A stretch of DNA of 64,000 nt, taken from the NCBI GenBank assembly GCA_025201375.1, contig JAIWZP010000024.1:124001-188000 (forward strand), written 5' to 3'. The notes under the pieces were generated by a model, which worked only from the letters and a program-made list of their open reading frames with translations, was not told the DNA's origin and did no database searches. How positions within the stretch are numbered: position 1 is the stretch's first letter; every line of letters starts with the position of its first letter. A program made the translations under genes and the position numbers. The DNA comes from Gongronella butleri (taxonomy: Eukaryota; Mucoromycota; Mucoromycetes; Mucorales; Cunninghamellaceae). This document shows positions 35,953-46,548 of the stretch, one piece after another.

Positions 35953-37558
35953 GAAAAGAAAAAAAGAGAAAAAAACTTACGCAGTGGGCTTGACATAGTC
36001 CAGAACGGCATCCAGGGACTTGAATTGTGCCCCGGCATTGTCTTGTCTGGCGAAATAAACCTTGTGCTGCGCCAATTTGTCGCCGCGGTCCATGGTGATG
36101 AGACCCTTGCTGTCAACATAATAGAAAAGTTGGCTGCTCTCCTTTTCGGAGAGGCCGTACTGCTTCATAAAGTACGCCTGCAGCTGCTTGCCCACGCCAA
36201 TGGCTGAAGAGCCAGCGCCAAAGAACACAAAGCGGTGATCTTCGGGTCGCAATCCCGATTTTTTCTCGGCAAGCTTGATTGCGTTGATGAAACCGGCCAG
36301 AATCACAGACCCCGTGCCCTGGATGTCATCGTTAAAGCACAGCACCTTGTCTTGGTATTTCTCGAGCAAGCCAAACGCCTAATTCACAAAGGACAAAAAA
36401 AGGTTAGATTCTTTTTCGGCATTTCTTCCTCTCCTTTTCAATGCTTTACGTGATCCGATTGGAAATCCTCGAATTGGACAAGAATGTCGGGGAACGCGTC
36501 ATAGATGCCATCCATGACTTGATCCATGGCAGAGTAAAACGCCGCATCGGCAGGGCGCTTTTGCTTAAGTCCGAGGTATAAGGGGTCTTGCAAGTACTTT
36601 TCGTTGTTTGTACCAAAGTCCAGGATGATGGGCAGCGTCTGGAACACAAAAAAAACAAGGATGAGTTACCGGGTCCACAAAGAATTGACGCGATGCGTTC
36701 CAAAATAAAAAAAATATATGGCTCTTTACCTTGCGCGGATCAATGCCTGCGGCGCCAACATACAACTGCAACTTGCCAATGGGGATGCCGACGCCATTGA
36801 CGCCAAGGTCGCCGAGGCCGAGGATGCGCGAGCCATCGGAGATGACGGTGATTTCCGGCGCGTCCATGCACGCCTTGGCACAATAGTCGCGGATGATCTC
36901 CTTGAGGTTGGGCAAGTCATTCAAGGTGATGTACAGGCCGTCCGGCGAACCTGGCGGTGCCAAGAAGGGATAAATGTTGGAATACTCCATGCACGCCTCG
37001 CCCACCGTCGGTGTGTAGATGATTGGCGCGATTTCCTAACAAAAAAGCAAAAAAGACGCGTCAGATGAATCCATTGGCATGTGATCCGGGTTCAATTCCC
37101 CGCACTTTACCTCAAATTGGTCATTAACCAGCTTGTAAAAGAGGCGCAGGTTGGAATTGCGAAGTTGCGCAAGAAACACATACTTGTCAAGCGATGTCTT
37201 CTTATCACGCAGAAATTGGAGCGCGCGCTGCTGCTGCAAATCCAAGGTCTCGACTGCAGGTGGATGGTAGCCACGCAAGCCAAGCGCCTGGCGCGACGGC
37301 GCAGGCAACGACGTGCCTGTTTTTCGCGACAAAAAAGAAAAAAAAAGCGAGGTGAGCCTTCGATGCGGTCCAATTGACCCATCAAAACAAGAGGGAGGCT
37401 TGCTTACTTTGATTGTAATAAGGAGTTGTGGCCAGCTTTGCCTTGCTGTTGACAGGTGACGGGTGAGGCGAGGCCAGCACCGTCGTGCGATGCATGAGTC
37501 GCTGTTGCTGGAGAGGACGTGTCAATGTCCATGCCTTGTGACTGAAACGTTTCATCAT
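35221..37558 (-). CDS. MAE1: NAD(P)-dependent malic enzyme, mitochondrial
   Basis: Six exons: 37408-37558, 37111-37316, 36730-37035, 36450-36638, 35981-36378, 35221-35812; 613 residues. It oxidatively decarboxylates malate to pyruvate and CO2 in the mitochondrial matrix. Splice phase fixes the start: only the frame MMKRFSHKAWTLTRPLQQQR joins exon 2, and that is a basic, acid-free presequence. Family motifs are IYTPTVGEACMEYSNIY, ITVISDGSRILGLGDLGVNG, the metal/catalytic segment FEDFQSDHAFGLLEKY, FNDDIQGTGSVILAG, the nucleotide-binding FFGAGSSAIGVG, and PLSNPMTNAECTFEQA. A malic enzyme usually has NP(T/S); here SNPM. NAD versus NADP preference is not certain. An intron carries an A18 plus (CA)n tract. 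Confidence 0.94.
35905..35951 (+). repeat. A18 plus (CA)n tract in a malic enzyme intron
   Basis: Eighteen A residues run directly into about 14 CA dinucleotides. On the gene strand this is (TG)n followed by a T tract upstream of the splice acceptor. Directly visible. Confidence 0.9.
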
Positions 37559-38164
37559 TCAGGTGTGTGTGAAGCAGAAAAGAGGGAGGAAAGAGGAGAG
37601 AGCGAGTAAACAAAAGAAAGAGAGAAAGAAAAAAAAGAAATGATCTTCACTTATATTTTTTTTGTTACCCCTTGTTCTGTGGCAACATACCCCCTCGCCT
37701 TCTCTTAACTTTTTTCTTTTTTGCATAAAGCAACAGCAAATCGAGGCTCCTCATTCGCTGAACCCGTGCGACTCATCCAACATCACTTGGATTTCCCCAC
37801 CCCGCGGCGTCAGAAAAGGCAATGCAGCCGAGTCAATCATGTGCTTGCGTATGATCCGTTTCGTTTTCACCCTTTATCAAGCTCCAGACGCGCAAAGGAG
37901 TTCCATTGGCATCGTGTATGCCATGATTCGCGAGATTTTCCGCGTCATTGTATTGAAAAGGTGGATTGCATCTATTTTTCGAAGCGAAATGGGGATTTCC
38001 TGATCTTTTTGGGTGCACTGGGCGTACGTGTCCGAGTGGCTTGTCCCAGGTTCAAGTCCGGGTCGGACCCAGCAAAAAAAAAGTGTTTTCCTTTGCTTGG
38101 GATGCCATCTCCCTGTTTTTTTTTTCTTTCTTTTTCTTTTTCCCCCTCCATTTTCAAAGTTACC
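37559..38164. other. divergent intergenic region, malic enzyme / NAC beta
   Basis: About 600 bp between two divergent start codons. The middle contains short open frames without domains. A tRNA-like stem-loop lies at 38028-38070 (separate entry). T-rich sequence precedes the NAC beta start. Confidence 0.5.
38028..38070 (+). other. tRNA acceptor/T-arm-like stem-loop (tRNA relic)
   Basis: The sequence GTGTCCGA pairs with TCGGACCC (one mismatch), and between them CCAGG-TTCAAGT-CCGGG forms a T arm with one mismatch, including a B-box-like GGTTCAAGTCC. Only nine bases (GTGGCTTGT) occupy the place of the D and anticodon arms, so it is not a working tRNA. It is followed by AGC and A9. A decayed tRNA or tRNA-derived SINE end is the likely origin. 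Confidence 0.45.
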
Positions 38165-38854
38165 ATGAACGCTGAGAAGCTCCAGAAATTGCAAGCGAAT
38201 GTCGCCAATGTGCGCATTGGCGGCAAAGGTACAGCGGCGCGCATAAAAGCGTGAGACGCAACTTTTGGACGTTTCGCTGACAAACACGCGTTTTTAGGTA
38301 CCCCCCGTCGCAAGGTCAAGAAGGCCGTCAACCGCCAAGGTGCTGGCGACGACCGCAAGCTGCAAACTGGTCTCCAGAAGCTGAACGTCCAGCCCATCCC
38401 CGGCATTGAGGAGGTCAACATGTTCAAGGATGATGGCAAGGTCATCCACTTTGCTCACCCCCGCATCCAAGCCGCCGTCAACTCCAACACCTACGCCATC
38501 CACGGCCGCTCCACCGAGAAGGAATTGACCGAGCTCGGTAAGTCCAATTGGAGGTTCATAATGGCGTGAAATACGCGCGCGCATGAATTTTCGCTTTTTT
38601 TTTGCATCTTGGCGTGTTGATGCATGTTGTGGTGTGTGAGTGCATGGATGACTGATTCCCTTTCTTTCTTTCCACTAGTCCCTGGTATCTTGAACCAATT
38701 GGGCCCTGAGTCGTTGGCCGGTCTCCGCAAGCTCGCTGAGGCTTACCAAGCTGCCCAAACCAACCAAGGCGAGGCCGCTGGTGACGATGACGACGAAATT
38801 CCAGAATTGGTCGAAAGTTTTGACAAGGCCGAGATCGAGGACAAGGCCGAATAA
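38165..38854 (+). CDS. EGD1: nascent polypeptide-associated complex subunit beta (NAC beta/BTF3)
   Basis: Three exons: 38165-38228, 38298-38537, 38679-38854; 159 residues, the usual size. NAC beta docks on the ribosome near the exit tunnel and with NAC alpha shields and sorts new chains. The N-terminus [20 protein letters not shown] and the ribosome-binding RRKVKKAV are present. The NAC domain follows ([40 protein letters not shown]), and the acidic tail ends [17 protein letters not shown]. Intron positions leave the domain split after the RRK motif's first glycine and again at ELTEL. Confidence 0.95.
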
Positions 38855-41395
38855 GCGTATCGACGAATCTCCCCCCTCTTTTTCTGCAAAACCGCTCGCA
38901 ATTCCTCGCAAACCTATGGTGTCCCTCGTCAACTCTCATTTTTGTATAGTCCCGTCTTTTTTTTATTCTACAGCTCGTTTCTTTTTGTTATTTTGATTCT
39001 TTGCTTTGGTGCTCGCACGCTGAACAATAAACTGAAAGGGAAAAAAAATATAGAGTCTTGTTGAACCCATTGGCGTGTGATATAAGAACCTGGATGGAGC
39101 ATCTTGCTCTGGCCTGTGTGGAATAGCGTTGCGCGCTCGCAATTTCCAGCATGCATGGCTCAAGAAATAGTCATGACAACTGAAAAACTTGTTTTTGCTT
39201 CCTTTTTAACCCTTGGCCACGCTCAATTCGCCCGCAAAGCTGGGTGTTTTGCTAAGCACAGGAGAACTGGGGCAAATGCACTTGATCCCTCCAAGGCGAC
39301 GTCAGTGGATCAAAAGAGGTAAATTGCGGATTTGCGCGTCTCTGATAATAACTTGTGTGGGTTACGATATTGGATCAGCTTTCACCTTCGCCATGGTGGT
39401 CCTGGTCCAGACCCATTGCCTGATTAAAAGTTTCGTGCCATTTGGGCAATTTATCAGGAGCAATTCAGCAAAAGAGATAAATCGATGGCAATATTGGTCG
39501 TTTCTCGGCGACACCTGATCAAGGCATCTAAGGTCTCAAAAGGAAGAACAAAGCCAAGAGATGAAAAAAAAAAGTTGTGTCCAGAGATGATTCTGTTTCC
39601 AATTCTGACGACGTTGACATTGAAAAGCGCAATTCGAACCCAATCTCAATGTGCATCGCAAGACTGAACTGGTCAATATGAAAACAATATCTCGGCATAG
39701 TCGAGTGATTGCAGCGACCATCATCTATGCCAAGACGATGTTCATTTGGACCATTGCTAAGAAACTGTCCTATGTTTAATTGCTTTTTTGGGGGAAAATG
39801 GATGCTTGCTCGCCACCCGAGCCATCTGAGATCGTGAAACGAGCTTTGATGCGAAAAGATCAGCCAGAATTTCGGGTGGGTCGCGGTCTGCAGCGTCCAA
39901 AAGCCTTTGGGTGCGCGCCACGAGCAAATCGAAATTTGGCTGTCGTGAACTCTCAAAACGAAAATCGAAAAATCATGTCTCCAGATTTATGCCAAACTTG
40001 CGTCAAAGTAGGACCGCATGGCAAAACCACAAAAATGACATAAAAGAGTGGCGGTCCACTTGATGGTTAGTGAGCAATTGGCCTTTTCATATGAAACTTC
40101 AACGGTGAATTGCACAGGAAAATCACGTTCATAGGAGCTGCGCCGACGCGTTTACTAGCAAGAGACACGCCCGGAGGATAGGTTTGACTAAAAGCAGACG
40201 CGTGTAAATCGACGTCTGACGCGGTTTATCACGCGTCGAAAAAGATATATGATTTTGGGATCGTGTCAAAGGTGCCAAAAAAATCACTTTATTCACAGAT
40301 CACAGGTGTCTACGCACGCTTCAGGTCGAGCTCATTCAGATGAGATCTCTTCCAAGGCGCTGTGGCCAATTTTCGCCGACTTTTCCTTGAGGGGAAAAAA
40401 TTAGGCAAATTGCAATTTGCGCGACAACCCGTCGATGGATCCCGGGTTTTAATTACATTTCTGTCAGTGAATGAGGAGTGTCTACAATGTGGTTGAACGG
40501 CGTGGCGATCTAAAGAACTAAATTTCGTATTTTTCATCTCCTCGACTGCACCCCTTAAAAAATTTGCTGTTTTTGAAAATCATGATTGTACGCCGTGCAG
40601 CCATGGCAATGCGCCGCGGGTGGGCTCAGTTGAACGAGAAGAGACGGAATCGTAGGTTTTATGAGCAGATGGCCACGAGAGTGGTGACTTCATCGACCAA
40701 TGCCCAAAATACGCCAAAAGCCCAATTTTCGCAGAATTCATACCACGGCGACATTTTTCTTTTGCATGGCGAGCAGGCGGCAGGGGTCCAAGTGCCGCAG
40801 GTTGCCGCGGTAACAGTTGGTTGTCGAGCTGCGGTGCAAAATGGGCTGCAAATGGCGCGATGGAGCGTGTTTCATGAACTGCGCCATTAGTGTGCTGCGT
40901 CGCGTCTGCCCAAATTGGCAAGAGATGGTGCCCATGGCGTGCTTTTTACGCCACCGGTACGTTGCCATGGCAACGCCGGCTCTGGCGGCGCCCCAATGCC
41001 GATTTTCCCATGCTCCCACGGATTGTCAAATGAAATTGATTTGTGGTAAAATTCAAAAGCACACGCACCAACACGAGTCAATCGTGGGTGTGGGCAAATG
41101 TACAGGATGCTTTTATTTAGTAGTATGAATTACTTTTTTTGCAAGGGTTGAGCCATGATTTTCTAGAGAGGCAATATAGTGGAAAAAGAGCAAGAGAGTG
41201 GGGTGGGAAGCTCGATGCGGCTGCTGCCATATAGAGGTTGGAGCAAGGCCAGCATGGCTACTATTTTTTTGTGGGTCGATTCAGCGACGCTTGGAATGAG
41301 AGAGAGGGGGGTTGAACCAAACAATAGTCGTAGATTATACACAAGTGGAAGAAGAGGGCAATACAATTGAAAAAGGGGCTTCCTTGGCGACCCGA
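38855..41395. other. gene-poor region with repeat copy B
   Basis: About 2.5 kb. It holds repeat copy B (about 39890-40645). The left part is AT-rich, with short frames and no domain. 40650-41120 has higher GC and several overlapping frames on both strands (for example 40564-40890 plus, 40580-40921 minus), none recognised. Confidence 0.55.
39890..40645 (-). repeat. dispersed repeat family, copy B (inverted relative to A and C)
   Basis: Read on the minus strand it follows copies A and C in order: the GTTCAACTGAGCCCACC block near 40640, AAGGGGTGCAGTCGAGG near 40550, ACGCGTGATAAACCGCGTCA near 40225, ACGCGTCGGCGCAGC near 40145, and CAAGTTTGGCATAAATCTGG near 39990. Spacing between landmarks is the same as in A and C, within about 30 bp. 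Confidence 0.8.
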
Positions 41396-41741
41396 TCACG
41401 TGTCCGTGATGGGCGGGAACAAGGCGATGCTGTTGTTGTTGTACGAGGCAGGGGAGCGAGCAATCATGATGGATGGCGAGCGAGGCTTCTCGTGGAATGA
41501 GTTGTAAAAGGGTTCCAACAAGGGCGACATGTTGGGCGTTGTGGGGAACGTGTCCATGACAGGCGACGCGGGACTACCTTGGTTGGCAAAGTCCTTTAGA
41601 CGGCACGCATCAGAGCAGTACAACTAGAAATACAAAAAAAGAGGGTCAATGGCTTGATTCATCATGCTAAAAGAGATCAATAGAGCTTACGTTGTCTTCC
41701 ACACAGTGGCGGTCACAGAAGATGCACCAAGAGAGATCCAT
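41396..41741 (-). CDS. small Cys-rich zinc-finger-like protein
   Basis: Two exons, 41691-41741 and 41396-41623; 92 residues. The N-terminus has a compact Cys cluster across the splice junction: WCIFCDRHCVEDN then LYCSDACRLKDFA, i.e. two CxxC-type pairs that could bind one zinc. The rest is Ser/Pro-rich with probable phosphorylation sites (NMSPLLEPF, KPRSPSIMIARSP). Fungi have small proteins of this layout of unknown function. No symbol can be given. The 65-nt intron lies between the two Cys groups. Confidence 0.75.
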
Positions 41742-43850
41742 GATTATGTCAATTGAAAAAGTATGAAGAATTAAAGTGAAGAAGAGTGAAGAAAAAAAGG
41801 GAAAAGGAGATCGTCAAAATTTGGAACTAGGGCTATTTATGGGAGAGGGGGCAAAAGCCATTGGCAGCAACCGGATGCGCACGTTCCTTTTTTTTTCGTC
41901 AGCATTCTCACTCTGACTCATGACACACAAAAAAAAAAAAATTCTGCCTCCGTCCTTCTCCAGGGCCGCTTACCCAGCAATGGCAATTACTCACCCTTCC
42001 AAATTGAGCACGTTGCTGTCGGCCTTTGCGCTCAGTGGTCGTCGGCCATTGGTGAGAAATGACTCGATCCATCTCAATGCTGTCCAATTCAATTCCGCAT
42101 GGCGTGCTTTTTTTTTCGTTTCCACGGAAATTGGCAGCCGTCTCGGCGCTATTTCCCCTCCCCTCCCTTGGCTCCCACCATGAAAAATCCATCTTGCTCT
42201 TGTTTTCTATATGGAGTAGGCGGGTGGAGATGATCCGACGCCCAATTTTCCCACCCTCGCACAACCCAGCTTCATTCATGCTTTGCTTGCCCAAAAGAAA
42301 TGCCTCAGCCGTGATCTGATAGAAAAAAATTTTTTTTATGGACACAGAAGGATCAAGGGTGCTGTTTATGATAAAGAAAAAAAAATGGCGTTGTCCAGGG
42401 TGATTATGCATGGAGTGCATGGAAGGACGGGATGGGTGGGTGATTTCGGGCAGCCCAGGGTTTGTATGGGCCACGCTTGGCATTGCCAATCAACCATTGG
42501 CGCATGGGGCCAGGGTCACAAAGAAAGTTGGGCGCTTGGCCCGCAAGCGCGGCTCACCCCCCGTGATGTTAATGGCTGCCTCTCACTGGCTGACAAAGAA
42601 AAATCAAAAATAATAACAAAAAAATGGCGTGTGCAGGCGGGTTGCCCGGCGCCACGCCGTACCTGTGGCCTTGTTTCATTTGTCCGGGCCCTACTCTTTG
42701 CCGTGAAATTCTGCACGCATCTTCTCGCACCTTCGTCGCGCCATGCGTGTCGTCGCCATGCCTGATTTGCTGCGCGCCAAGCCCCCACGCGGTTTAATAA
42801 TAATTCTCACCGTACCCCGCGTCAGTCCAATGGCGCAACGGAGGCCGATTAACGTGCCATTGAGCGCGCGACTGACCACGTATCGTCTCCAAAATCGGTT
42901 TCGCGCTAAAAAAAAATAAAAAAAAAAGGCGCGACAATTTACGCATGCAGCTGGGTCCACGCCATTTTTGGGTGCCAATGCACATCGCATGGAGCAACTT
43001 GGAAGCTTCTCACGCGATTTTTTTTTGTTATGATGCCACGCGTCCATTTCCCGAGGATGGGGGCCAAGCGAGGCATTTCCACGCCTTGTTCGAATCGCCA
43101 TTTCCATAGTGTCCATTTTTTGTTGTTTTGCCAATGACCAGAGAATGGTGCATGCATTATCATCCCAACAATATTGCCACGGATCACGCGCATTTGCCGA
43201 TCCACGGCGGACACACTTTCTATTTCTGCCCAATTTGCCGGTGCCTTTTTTGCCGCCCGAGCCAATGAGATGGGCCGTCGATCCACGGACTTCTTTGGAC
43301 ACGGTGTTGAGGCTCGTCATGATGGGCCAAAAGGCCAATCGGATTGGCTGGGCCATACAATCGCATGAAAGGCAATCGCGCTTGACGATTCACAAAGCAT
43401 CAATGCAATGCAGATCTGATCATCTAGCATTTGAATCATTTTATTCCCATGGTACACACAGGCGGCAGCAGACGCGGTCCAAGGGCATGGCACGATCAAA
43501 AGCGCGAAAACAGCAATCGACCATATCATGATTCTATGATACAAAAGACACAATTGACCTGCAATAAATCACAACAGGCCATACAACAGAAGAAGCGAGA
43601 TCAATTGCACGGCTGGAAGATGAGTTGTTGGAGATTGGCTGCTTTCTTTCTTTTTTTTTTCTTTTTTTTTTTTTGACGCGTCGTGCCAACTACTAAGCCC
43701 AATTTTTTTCAGTGCGAGGCCCACGGCCCATTGGTACTTTATTGAAGAGAATGCAAATGAATTAAGATCTAAAGGAGATGGGATGTATGAAAAAAAAGAG
43801 AAAAAAGAGAGAGAATGAGGGGAATCAAGAAAGATGGATAGAGGGGGGAT
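41742..43850. other. intergenic, no gene recognised
   Basis: About 2.1 kb upstream of the zinc-finger-like gene and downstream of DBP7. Several frames of 100-220 codons are open on both strands at once and none shows a domain. Runs of T (43649-43674) and patches with ACGCGT are present. Possibly promoter sequence, a decayed gene, or a non-coding transcript. Confidence 0.45.
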
Positions 43851-45830
43851 CTAATTGGCCATGGCCTGCTTCTTCTTTTTGGTGGTTGGGCCAGCGGTTG
43901 TGATGGATGCGGACGAGATGATGGCGAATTCGTCGGCGGGGGCACGTTTGCGCTTTTGCGGTGGTTTGGGGCCGGATGGGGCGCCACCCTTGTTGTCACG
44001 GAACTTCATCTTGCCGGGCATACGGTCCTTGAGGGCGTCCTTTTTCTTTTTGGATTTGTTGGGGTCTTGCAAATGCGACGGCGCTTCGCGCAAGGCAAAG
44101 GATTTGGCAATGTGGCCCAAATGCAACTTTTTCACGTGGAATATATGCTTTTCCGCGGCCGCGTGTGTTGCATACGCGCGTACACTCGACCAGTAGGCCT
44201 TGCGTGCCAACAGCACATTCTAAAAAAAAAAGTCAGAAATTGCACGGCAACGCGCGCCTATTTTTCCTATTAATTTACCTCTTCCTCGGACAAGACGTAG
44301 CGCTCAAAGAGGTCTTGGATTTCCTGAGCCGCAGCCTCATACACTTGTCGTTGCCGTCCAAAGGCGTCGGCCAAGAGGGATTCGACAGTGACGGTGGCGA
44401 CGGCCATGCCCTGGCCCTTGAGGATGGGCAAATAGTCCATTTCGCTTGGGAGCAAAAAGAGGCGTGCCTCGCCGGCCTTGCCGAGTCGCGCTGTGCGGCC
44501 AATGCGGTGGACATAGTCCTTCATGTCTGTGGGCGGGTCGTATTGGATGATGGACGCGACATTGGGCAAATCCAGGCCACGTGCCGCGACATCTGTGCAG
44601 AGCAGGATGCCCTGGGTGGCCGCGTTGAATTGCTGGAAGGTGGCGGTGCGCACATCCTGGGGCAAATCACCATGCAAGCGGTAAACATGGACATCGGTGC
44701 CATTGTCGGGCGCAAGCATCTTGGAAACCTGGCAAGGAGCCTTTTGGAAATCCAATTGCTCCTGGTCGCGCTGTTTCTTTGTCTTGCGAGGGCGACGCTC
44801 GTGCGGCCGCTTGTTTTTCTTCTCCTTGTCATCATCATCATCGTCGTCGTCATAGAGGGTGGCGAGCAGATCAGCACGGTCTTGTTCATCATCATCACCA
44901 AGAGGGCCTTTGCCTCGGGCATCCGCAGCCTTGGCGAGCAAATCATAATGGAAATCGACGGAATCGCAGCAGGAAAAAAAGACAATGATCTTGCCTTTTT
45001 GGTTTTTGGCGATGCGGTGGCGCAGCATGGCGATCAGGGAGATGAGACGCAGCTTTGCAGGGACAATGGTGGCTGTCTGCTTCAATTGGGCGGGCGCCGA
45101 GAATGTTTCCTCGTCCTTTTCGTCCTTTTTCTGGTCCAATTGCTGTTGTTGTTGTTGTTCCTTTGCATTGGCGCTAATGAAGACCGGGTGAGCGAGGGCC
45201 ATGCCGGCCAATTGGCGCACATCGTCACGCAAAGTGGCAGAACACAGGATGGTCTGATGGCCACGAGGCCAAAGTGGGTGTGAGAGTGCGTGGCGGAAGG
45301 TAGCAGCCGGTGGGGCACTGGTGCGATCGTGGATGAGCTGCATGATCTGCTTGAGCGTCTCTTCAAAGCCGAGGTCGAGCAAGCGATCTGCTTCATCGAG
45401 GACGAGCCATTTTAGATGCGTGACATTGAAGCTCTTTGTGTTTTGCAGGTGGTCCAGAAGGCGGCCGGGCGTGCTGACGAGCAAATTGATGCCTTTTCGC
45501 AATCTCGCCTTTTCCTTGGCCTTGTTGTCACCACCAATCACCATGCCAGCCACCATCCAATGCGTCCGCCGGTAAGTCTCGTCCTTGGGTCGCCCCACAA
45601 CGAGCAATTGCTGCAACACCTGCGTCACCTGCTGCGCCAGCTCACGTGTCGGCGTCAAAATGATCCCCACCGTGCCAATCGATCGATCGCCAAACCCGGT
45701 GTGGTTCTTGTCGCAATCACTGCCCGAGCCAAACGTCGACGCCGCCACCAAACGCTGAATCATCGGCAACAAGTACGTCAATGTCTTGCCAGACCCCGTC
45801 TGCGCCTGCACAACCACATCCGCGTCCTGT

Positions 45831-45888
<58 letters not shown>

Positions 45889-46366
45889 CAAAAAGTCAAC
45901 TTTCCACATTTTCCTTATTCCTTTTTTTTGGTTGATTTCTTACGGTTTTGTTGGTCGGATCCAACGGATCATTGATGGCCTGGATGCCAAAGGCTGGGCC
46001 CAGGAGCACAGGCAAGGCACGTTGCTGGACAACAGTCGGCCGCGTCACTTGAAGTTTGGAGGCGAGCGTCGTAATCAGCTCGTGGCCCAGCCCAAGCGCT
46101 TCAAACGACGCGGCATCGGCTGTGGGCGCATTGCTGGGTGTCTGCTCCACCTTGTTGGCCGCATTGCGCTGCGGCGCCTCCACCTCATACGTCGGATTGG
46201 CCGTGAACAAGGACGATTGCACTTGTGCCTTGCCATGCTGCACCTTTTCTTTGCTTGCCGCGCCTTCCTTGGCCGTCTCTTTGCTTGCCTCCTTGTCGTT
46301 CTTGCCCTCGCGCACCTTGGCAGGACGTGCAGGCGCAAGATTCAGCAAAAGGCCGTCGTCGTCCAT
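43851..46366 (-). CDS. DBP7: DEAD-box RNA helicase Dbp7 (DDX31-like)
   Basis: Three exons: 45944-46366, 44279-45832, 43851-44219; 781 residues. Dbp7 is a nucleolar helicase for 60S subunit assembly. N-terminal 90 residues are charged and disordered. Helicase motifs in order: AQTGSGKT with Lys157, [68 protein letters not shown] and [14 protein letters not shown]. The Dbp7 mark is the long charged insert between motifs IV and V, with an acidic run ([14 protein letters not shown]) and [15 protein letters not shown]. The C-terminus is basic ([20 protein letters not shown]). Intron 1 ends in T50-AG. It shares a 182-bp promoter region with MRP51. Confidence 0.93.
45833..45943 (-). other. DBP7 intron 1 with a T50 tract at the acceptor
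   Basis: On the gene strand the intron is GTAAGAAAT... and its last 52 bases are fifty T residues followed by AG. Plus-strand A bases occupy 45835-45884. This is a directly visible extreme polypyrimidine tract. Confidence 0.9.
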
Positions 46367-46548
46367 GAAGATAAAAAGGGAAAAAGGGAAAGAGCTGCGA
46401 AAAAAAAAAAGCAAGCCACTCTGCCCCCGCTCATATGGCTTATTTCAAACACCGCATCAAGTCGACCTTATTTTTGAAACAGCACTTTTTTTCTCTCTCT
46501 CTTTCTACTTTCTCCCCTCTTTCTCTTGTTTCTCCCCCCTTTCCCCAC
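46367..46548. promoter_or_regulatory. 182-bp divergent promoter, DBP7 / MRP51
   Basis: The two start codons (46366 minus, 46549 plus) are 182 bp apart. The interval is C/T-rich on the plus strand toward MRP51 and A/G-rich toward DBP7. Both genes act in ribosome production (cytosolic and mitochondrial), so shared control is possible but not shown. Confidence 0.5.

Noticed and set aside
42815..42905. TGGCGCAACGGA ... CTGACCACG, recalling tRNA-Arg
   Set aside because: Spacing and stems do not fold into a cloverleaf; only the A-box-like word matches.
44165..45283. 372-codon plus-strand open frame
   Set aside because: Antisense to the DBP7 helicase core; no domain of its own.
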